From: CAYYYG01 sp964476135
GTDB taxonomy: Bacteria; Patescibacteriota; Microgenomatia; UBA1406; GWC2-37-13
Direction of reading: 5' to 3'
Length of the DNA stretch: 8,435 nt
NCBI GenBank assembly: GCA_964476135.1
Contig: CAYYYG010000042.1
Span: 1-8,435 of the forward strand
Part shown: in pieces, positions 6,579 through 8,435 of the stretch
Position numbering within the stretch: position 1 is the first letter of the stretch
Layout: every line of letters begins with the position of its first letter
Notes under the pieces: generated by a model
What the model was told of the DNA's origin: nothing
The model's input: the letters and a program-made list of their open reading frames with translations, nothing else
The model's database searches: none
Position numbers and translations under genes: made by a program

Positions 6579-7631
6579 TCAGCTACCCATAAAAAAATTC
6601 CAGATCTCCAAACATATTCCCAACAAAAATACTCCCTGGATTGTAAAAATAAGTAATTTATGTTTCGTTGGAAATTTTTTTCTATACATTGCGGTTATTA
6701 TGAGCACCACATATCCTAAAAACACTCCGCCTGTCAACGAAAGTACGCTCATAAAATTATGCATGCCGGCGATAAAAAGCACCATCGGCAAAGCGTGGGT
6801 GGCTGCGATAGCAGTTTTTTTTTCAACCTTCAAATCTTTATGTAGCAAATCATAAGCAACCCATGATAATAAAAGGTATGGCGTCAGGATGGTAAATACC
6901 CCCGTAAGATCGAATAGCGGTTCGTTTATTGCTATCCCCTGCTTTGTGATGTATCCGTAATACCCGAAAGCAAAAAGTATATAAGCAGCAATAACTGCGA
7001 CCGAAGAAAGCAAAACACTGAGGTTGATTTTTTTATTCTTTTTAAGCTCCGGCATTATTGAAACTCCGGTAAGGGCAAATAGTATACTTCCATATGCAGC
7101 AAGCGGACTCGAGCCGATTACAGGAATAGTTTCTTTCATGATAAATGAGGGTGAAAAAAACGCTAACAGAATGATGACGGCAATGAGCGCGAGTTTGATT
7201 ACGGAAAAAGCAATATCAAAAATCTTCATGTGTTCGCCTGCAACCAGAAGAGTAATAATAACGCCGAGATAAAAAATCAGGCTGCCTAAATTGGGGGTAA
7301 TTTGAAAAATATTAGCTACAAATTGTCCACCTATTATAAGATACGCAAGAAGCGCTCCCGCGGTTGATAAAAATAGTGTGATTGTTGCAAACCGACCTAC
7401 CCGTTTACCCAGTATAAGCCTTGCATAACCGGGAAGCTGATGGTGCCCTTTAACGTCGTCTATTATTTCGCGGTATAGAAGACCCACAAAGCCAAGAAGT
7501 ATCGACAAACCAATAATCATAATGATAAAAATGAGCGAGCCTACCTGATTGAGAGCGATAGGTAGTGAAAAAATTCCGGCACCGATTATCGTGCCGATAA
7601 GTAGAAAAGCATTCGAATAAACAGGACTCAT
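6579..7631 (-). CDS. amino-acid permease, AAAP/HAAAP-like (11 TM)
   Basis: This 350-residue, strongly hydrophobic protein opens with the family-typical GTIIGAGIFSLP in TM1 (12-23). About eleven membrane segments can be drawn: 6-26, 30-52, 81-105, 113-131, 136-158, 172-190, 203-225, 244-265, 276-296, 299-318 and 328-348. That count and the TM1 motif fit the amino acid/auxin permease superfamily, including bacterial aromatic amino-acid permeases (Trp/Tyr/HAAAP). The protein is slightly shorter than the usual roughly 400 residues because its loops are short. It should be an inner-membrane secondary transporter for amino acids; the substrate cannot be read from sequence. It starts 27 bases after pyrF. 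A strong -10 box sits six bases before the ATG, with no ribosome binding site, suggesting a leaderless message. It is followed by tldD, a setting that fits peptide and amino-acid recycling. Confidence 0.88.
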   Translation of the reverse strand: MSPVYSNAFLLIGTIIGAGIFSLPIALNQVGSLIFIIMIIGLSILLGFVGLLYREIIDDVKGHHQLPGYARLILGKRVGRFATITLFLSTAGALLAYLIIGGQFVANIFQITPNLGSLIFYLGVIITLLVAGEHMKIFDIAFSVIKLALIAVIILLAFFSPSFIMKETIPVIGSSPLAAYGSILFALTGVSIMPELKKNKKINLSVLLSSVAVIAAYILFAFGYYGYITKQGIAINEPLFDLTGVFTILTPYLLLSWVAYDLLHKDLKVEKKTAIAATHALPMVLFIAGMHNFMSVLSLTGGVFLGYVVLIITAMYRKKFPTKHKLLIFTIQGVFLLGICLEIWNFFMGS

Positions 7632-7637
7632 AAAATC

Positions 7638-7667
7638 ATTATAGAATATCTTTTCAAACTAGTGCAA
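7638..7667 (-). promoter_or_regulatory. putative promoter for the permease, probably leaderless
   Basis: On the minus strand a perfect TATAAT (7638-7643) lies 18 bases downstream of TTGCAC (7662-7667, three matches to TTGACA, inside the last pyrF codons). Only six bases (GATTTT) separate the -10 box from the ATG at 7629-7631, so the normal start point seven bases downstream falls on the A of ATG. No Shine-Dalgarno sequence is present, which fits a leaderless mRNA. Confidence 0.6.
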
Positions 7668-8435
7668 GGATCCATTAATTTTGCTGCATAATAAACTAGC
7701 CTCTCTGGCGGCGGCTTCGAATATATCATTTCCACTCGAGGCATACAAAATACTTCTAGATGCAGATATAATCAGTCCTGATTTCTGCTTATTCAACCCC
7801 GCCTTCAACGTTTTTTCCAGATCCCCGCCCTGTGCCCCGATTCCCGGAACAAGAATTGTCATTTCACCGACAATTCTGCGCACTTCCGCCAATTCATTCG
7901 GATAAGTCGCCCCCACAACCAGCATGCAGTTATTATTTTTATTCCACTTGCTATAGACATTTTTTGCCACTCTCTGATAAAACGGTTTCCCGCCGGACTG
8001 CAAATCCTGAAACTCCCCCGCTCCTCTATTCGATGTCCGGCAAAGGACGATGCTCGTTTTATCTTCCCGATCCAAAAAAGGTTTTAATGCCTCGTAACCA
8101 AGATATGGATGAAGAGTGATGGCGTCAGCCCCAAGCCAGTCGAAGGCAAACTTCACATAGCCTTGATTTGTCGAACCGATATCGGCGCGCTTGGCATCGA
8201 GTATCAGAAAATGATCCGGATGATTATTCCGGATATAATCGCAGGTTAGTTTTAGCTGGCGGATACCCTCGGTGCCGTAGGCTTCGTAAAAGGCTGAATT
8301 GGGTTTGAAAGCACAGGTGTATTTTGCCGTTGCATCGATTATTGTCTTGTTGAAAACAAACAAGACATCCGGATTCTCCCGAAGATGTTCAGGAATTTTC
8401 TCAACTACCGGATCGAGTCCGACACAAAGCAACGA
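7659..8435 (-). CDS. pyrF: orotidine 5'-phosphate decarboxylase, type 2 (N-terminus cut by window edge)
   Basis: The frame is open to the last base of the window (a Ser codon precedes the TTG at 8432), so the true start lies outside. Type-2 enzymes are about 270-280 residues and 258 codons are visible, so only some 10-25 residues should be missing. Numbering from the TTG, the substrate-binding CVGLDP motif is at 3-8. The catalytic D-x-K-x-x-D is LDAKRADIGST (Asp79, Lys81, Asp84). The phosphate-binding loop is VPGIGAQGG (195-203), and the phosphate-binding arginine lies in SASRSILYAS (Arg226). VVGATYP (172-178) is typical of the type-2 (mycobacterial/myxobacterial) group. The enzyme decarboxylates OMP to UMP, the last step of de novo UMP synthesis, in the cytosol. 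It stops 27 bases before the permease. No truncation or damage is seen in the visible part. Confidence 0.95.
   Translation of the reverse strand, partial: SLLCVGLDPVVEKIPEHLRENPDVLFVFNKTIIDATAKYTCAFKPNSAFYEAYGTEGIRQLKLTCDYIRNNHPDHFLILDAKRADIGSTNQGYVKFAFDWLGADAITLHPYLGYEALKPFLDREDKTSIVLCRTSNRGAGEFQDLQSGGKPFYQRVAKNVYSKWNKNNNCMLVVGATYPNELAEVRRIVGEMTILVPGIGAQGGDLEKTLKAGLNKQKSGLIISASRSILYASSGNDIFEAAAREASLLCSKINGSLH

Noticed and set aside
1..8435. tRNA, rRNA, CRISPR array, transposase gene or phage genes
   Set aside because: No cloverleaf, regularly spaced direct repeats, transposase motifs or structural phage proteins were seen on either strand.

Overview
The window reads as part of a bacterial chromosome with standard stop usage. 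TGA ends several of the genes, which argues against the lineages that recode TGA. The C-terminal OmpR/PhoB-type winged helix on a STAND-like regulator, the absence of clear Shine-Dalgarno sites, the -10 boxes lying almost on the start codons, and the tight packing suggest an uncultivated, small-genome bacterium, possibly Patescibacteria/CPR. That placement is inference and was not tested.

Left side, plus strand (1-2396): two genes joined by a 4-base ATGA overlap. The first is cut by the window edge. It has an Orc1/Cdc6-like (STAND/AAA-type) nucleotide-binding fold followed by a C-terminal OmpR-type winged helix. The place where the Walker A loop should lie is visible but lacks the GK[ST] signature. 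The second encodes a 425-residue protein that I do not recognise. These two genes look somewhat richer in A+T and in AGA/ATA codons than the rest (judged by eye).

Right side, minus strand (8435 down to 2402): five genes in one direction, namely pyrF (type-2 orotidine 5'-phosphate decarboxylase, N-terminus cut by the window edge), an 11-TM amino-acid permease of the AAAP/HAAAP type, tldD, tldE, and a four-CBS protein with a C-terminal HPF/RaiA-like ribosome-binding domain. Gaps are 27, 76, 116 and 28 bases. Promoter-like sequences sit directly before the permease (possibly leaderless) and before tldD. The 116-base tldD-tldE spacer carries two inverted copies of a REP-like palindrome.

How the genes may fit together: TldD/TldE is a heterodimeric peptidase that degrades unfolded or modified peptides, the permease moves amino acids, and the CBS-HPF protein looks built to link adenine-nucleotide level to ribosome hibernation. 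A peptide-salvage and starvation-response neighbourhood is a reasonable inference, but co-regulation is not shown. The plus-strand pair converges on this cluster with a gap of only 5 bases. The most unusual items are the CBS-HPF fusion, the regulator with a degenerate P-loop, and its uncharacterised coupled partner. No RNA genes, CRISPR array, insertion sequence or gene-free stretch longer than 300 bases was seen.
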